Assembly: GCA_018609825.1 (NCBI GenBank)
Contig: JAHEOA010000213.1
Coordinates: 1-6,825, forward strand
Source of the DNA: Candidatus Bipolaricaulota bacterium
GTDB taxonomy: Bacteria > Bipolaricaulota > Bipolaricaulia > RBG-16-55-9
Length of the DNA stretch: 6,825 nucleotides
Direction: 5' to 3'
Part shown: positions 6,042 through 6,825 of the stretch, piece by piece
Numbering within the stretch: the first letter of the stretch is position 1
Layout: each line of letters starts with the position of its first letter
Made by a program: the position numbers and the translations under genes
Notes under the pieces: model-generated
Databases searched by the model: none
What the model was told of the DNA's origin: nothing
Seen by the model: only the letters and a program-made list of their open reading frames with translations

Positions 6042-6584
6042 ATGAGTCCGACATCCCGACGCCGTTGGGTCGTGCCGACCGTGCTCAGCCTGGCGCTCAT
6101 GGCGCTATTGGCTGCTCCCCCGCTGGCCGCAGCCCAGTCGAGTGCCGACGCAGCGCCGGATCGCGTCGATCTGCTGATCGTCGACGAGACGAAGACGTTC
6201 CGGGCGTCGCTCGTGGTCAATGCCCTGGCCGGCGGCCTCAATCAGACGGGATTGTTCCACGTCAACGCCGTCTTTCCCGACGTGGCCTCCAGCTATGACG
6301 ACCCGTTGGGGCGCAACTCGGGCGAGGCGCTCTACGAGATCATCCTTGTCGTGCCGCGGGCCGACGTGCTCTTCGGCCTGGGCCAGCTCTGGATCGCCTC
6401 CTGTGGCATCCCGCATCAGGCCTCCCCCGCGGCGATTGAGGGCGTGCGGGCCATCCAGGCGCTGATCGCCGAGAACGCCCAGCTGGACGTCCAGGCGCTC
6501 AGCGTCACCGACGACGGCATGCCCGGCTACTTCGCCACGCTGTTTATGAAGAACGGCTGGCTCCCATGCGGGAGCGAGTCATGA
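6042..6584 (+). CDS. Secreted protein of unknown family, partner of the RND exporter
   Basis: Protein of 180 residues that I do not recognise. It opens with a classical signal peptide: SRRRW basic end, hydrophobic core to about 25, and a likely cleavage after PLAAA (residue 31), with no lipobox Cys. The mature part, about 149 residues, begins with an alternating strand (VDLLIVDETKTF) and ends near NGWLPCG. It has two cysteines (121 and 176) that could form a disulfide outside the cytoplasm. Alternating strands and helices (EIILVVPRADVLFGLGQLWIA, AAIEGVRAIQALIAENA) suggest an alpha/beta fold. AAGGAG at 6026-6031, ten bases before ATG 6042, supports the start. It lies 32 bases after the TetR gene and 16 bases before the exporter gene, so it is probably in one operon with both and may act as an extracytoplasmic partner or substrate-binding component of the exporter. 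Confidence 0.82.
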   Translation: MSPTSRRRWVVPTVLSLALMALLAAPPLAAAQSSADAAPDRVDLLIVDETKTFRASLVVNALAGGLNQTGLFHVNAVFPDVASSYDDPLGRNSGEALYEIILVVPRADVLFGLGQLWIASCGIPHQASPAAIEGVRAIQALIAENAQLDVQALSVTDDGMPGYFATLFMKNGWLPCGSES

Positions 6585-6600
6585 GGGGAGACGAGCCGCA

Positions 6601-6825
6601 ATGAAGACGTTTATCCGGTGGTTTACGGCCAAGGTAGCGGACCATCCCTGGTGGACGCTCGGGCTCGTCGGCCTGATCACGGTCGGCCTCGTCGCCGGGT
6701 TTTTCGCGAGCGGCCTGACGTTCGAGGCGGATTTCAAGGAGTTCCTGCCCGACGACGAGCCCGCCGTGCAGGCGCTCAACCGGGCCGAGGACACCTACGG
6801 CTCCCAAGACCTCTTTCTGATCGCC
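6601..6825 (+). CDS. RND/MMPL-family exporter, N-terminal fragment
   Basis: Start of a large inner-membrane transporter; only the first 75 residues lie in the window and the frame is still open at the edge. It shows a short cytoplasmic head (MKTFIRWFTAKVADHPWWT), a first membrane helix at about 18-37 (LGLVGLITVGLVAGFFA), and the beginning of the extracytoplasmic loop (FEADFKEFLPDDEPAVQALN, then YGSQDLFLIA). The F-x4-LPDDEPAVQ and YGS-x5-IA signature is typical of the COG1033/MMPL type of RND exporters, which are proton-driven and often move lipids, hopanoids or hydrophobic compounds. AGGGGAG (6584-6590), overlapping the previous stop, lies ten bases before ATG 6601. The arrangement with a FadR-like regulator suggests lipid-linked cargo. 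The cargo is not shown by sequence. Confidence 0.88.
   Translation, partial: MKTFIRWFTAKVADHPWWTLGLVGLITVGLVAGFFASGLTFEADFKEFLPDDEPAVQALNRAEDTYGSQDLFLIA

Overview
This window is high-GC bacterial DNA. Most genes run at about 63-70% G+C by hand counts of sample lines. Shine-Dalgarno sites are clear, and two proteins carry lipoprotein signal peptides. No rRNA, tRNA, mobile element or CRISPR array is visible, so the organism cannot be named. Two features give hints: a TetR regulator and palindrome that resemble Bacillus FadR, and an S1 protein that resembles Bacillus YabR. Together they fit a high-GC Firmicutes-like or other deep-branching bacterium, but this is only a guess.

Layout. On the minus strand, three genes occupy about 1-3935. 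Read in their own direction they are: a small S1-domain RNA-binding protein (3935 to 3291); an Ig/fibronectin-type lipoprotein (3181 to 1751) with its own promoter; and, 36 bases further on, a subtilisin-family serine protease lipoprotein (1714, running off the left edge). The protease has a complete Asp/His/Ser triad, a propeptide-like region, and a C-terminal part with a calcium-loop-like motif and a SdrD-B/Cna-B-like domain. A divergent 92-base gap (3936-4027) separates the S1 gene from a plus-strand quinone-reductase-type dehydrogenase (4028-5059). A 38-residue single-helix membrane protein lies convergent to that dehydrogenase (5211 to 5095, minus).

From 5305 rightward there is a tidy regulated operon. 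A promoter (TTGACA, 17 bases, TACGCT) abuts a perfect 18-bp palindrome, TGAATGAACGTTCATTCA. Then come a FadR-like TetR repressor (5368-6009), a secreted protein of unknown family (6042-6584) and the start of an RND/MMPL-family exporter (6601 to the right edge). The likely logic is an autorepressed operon, opened by a lipid-type ligand, that makes an exporter together with a dedicated extracytoplasmic partner. The ligand, the cargo and the partner's function are inference.

The most interesting items are this operon with its unrecognised secreted protein, the divergent 38-residue membrane protein, and the compositional break inside the protease gene.
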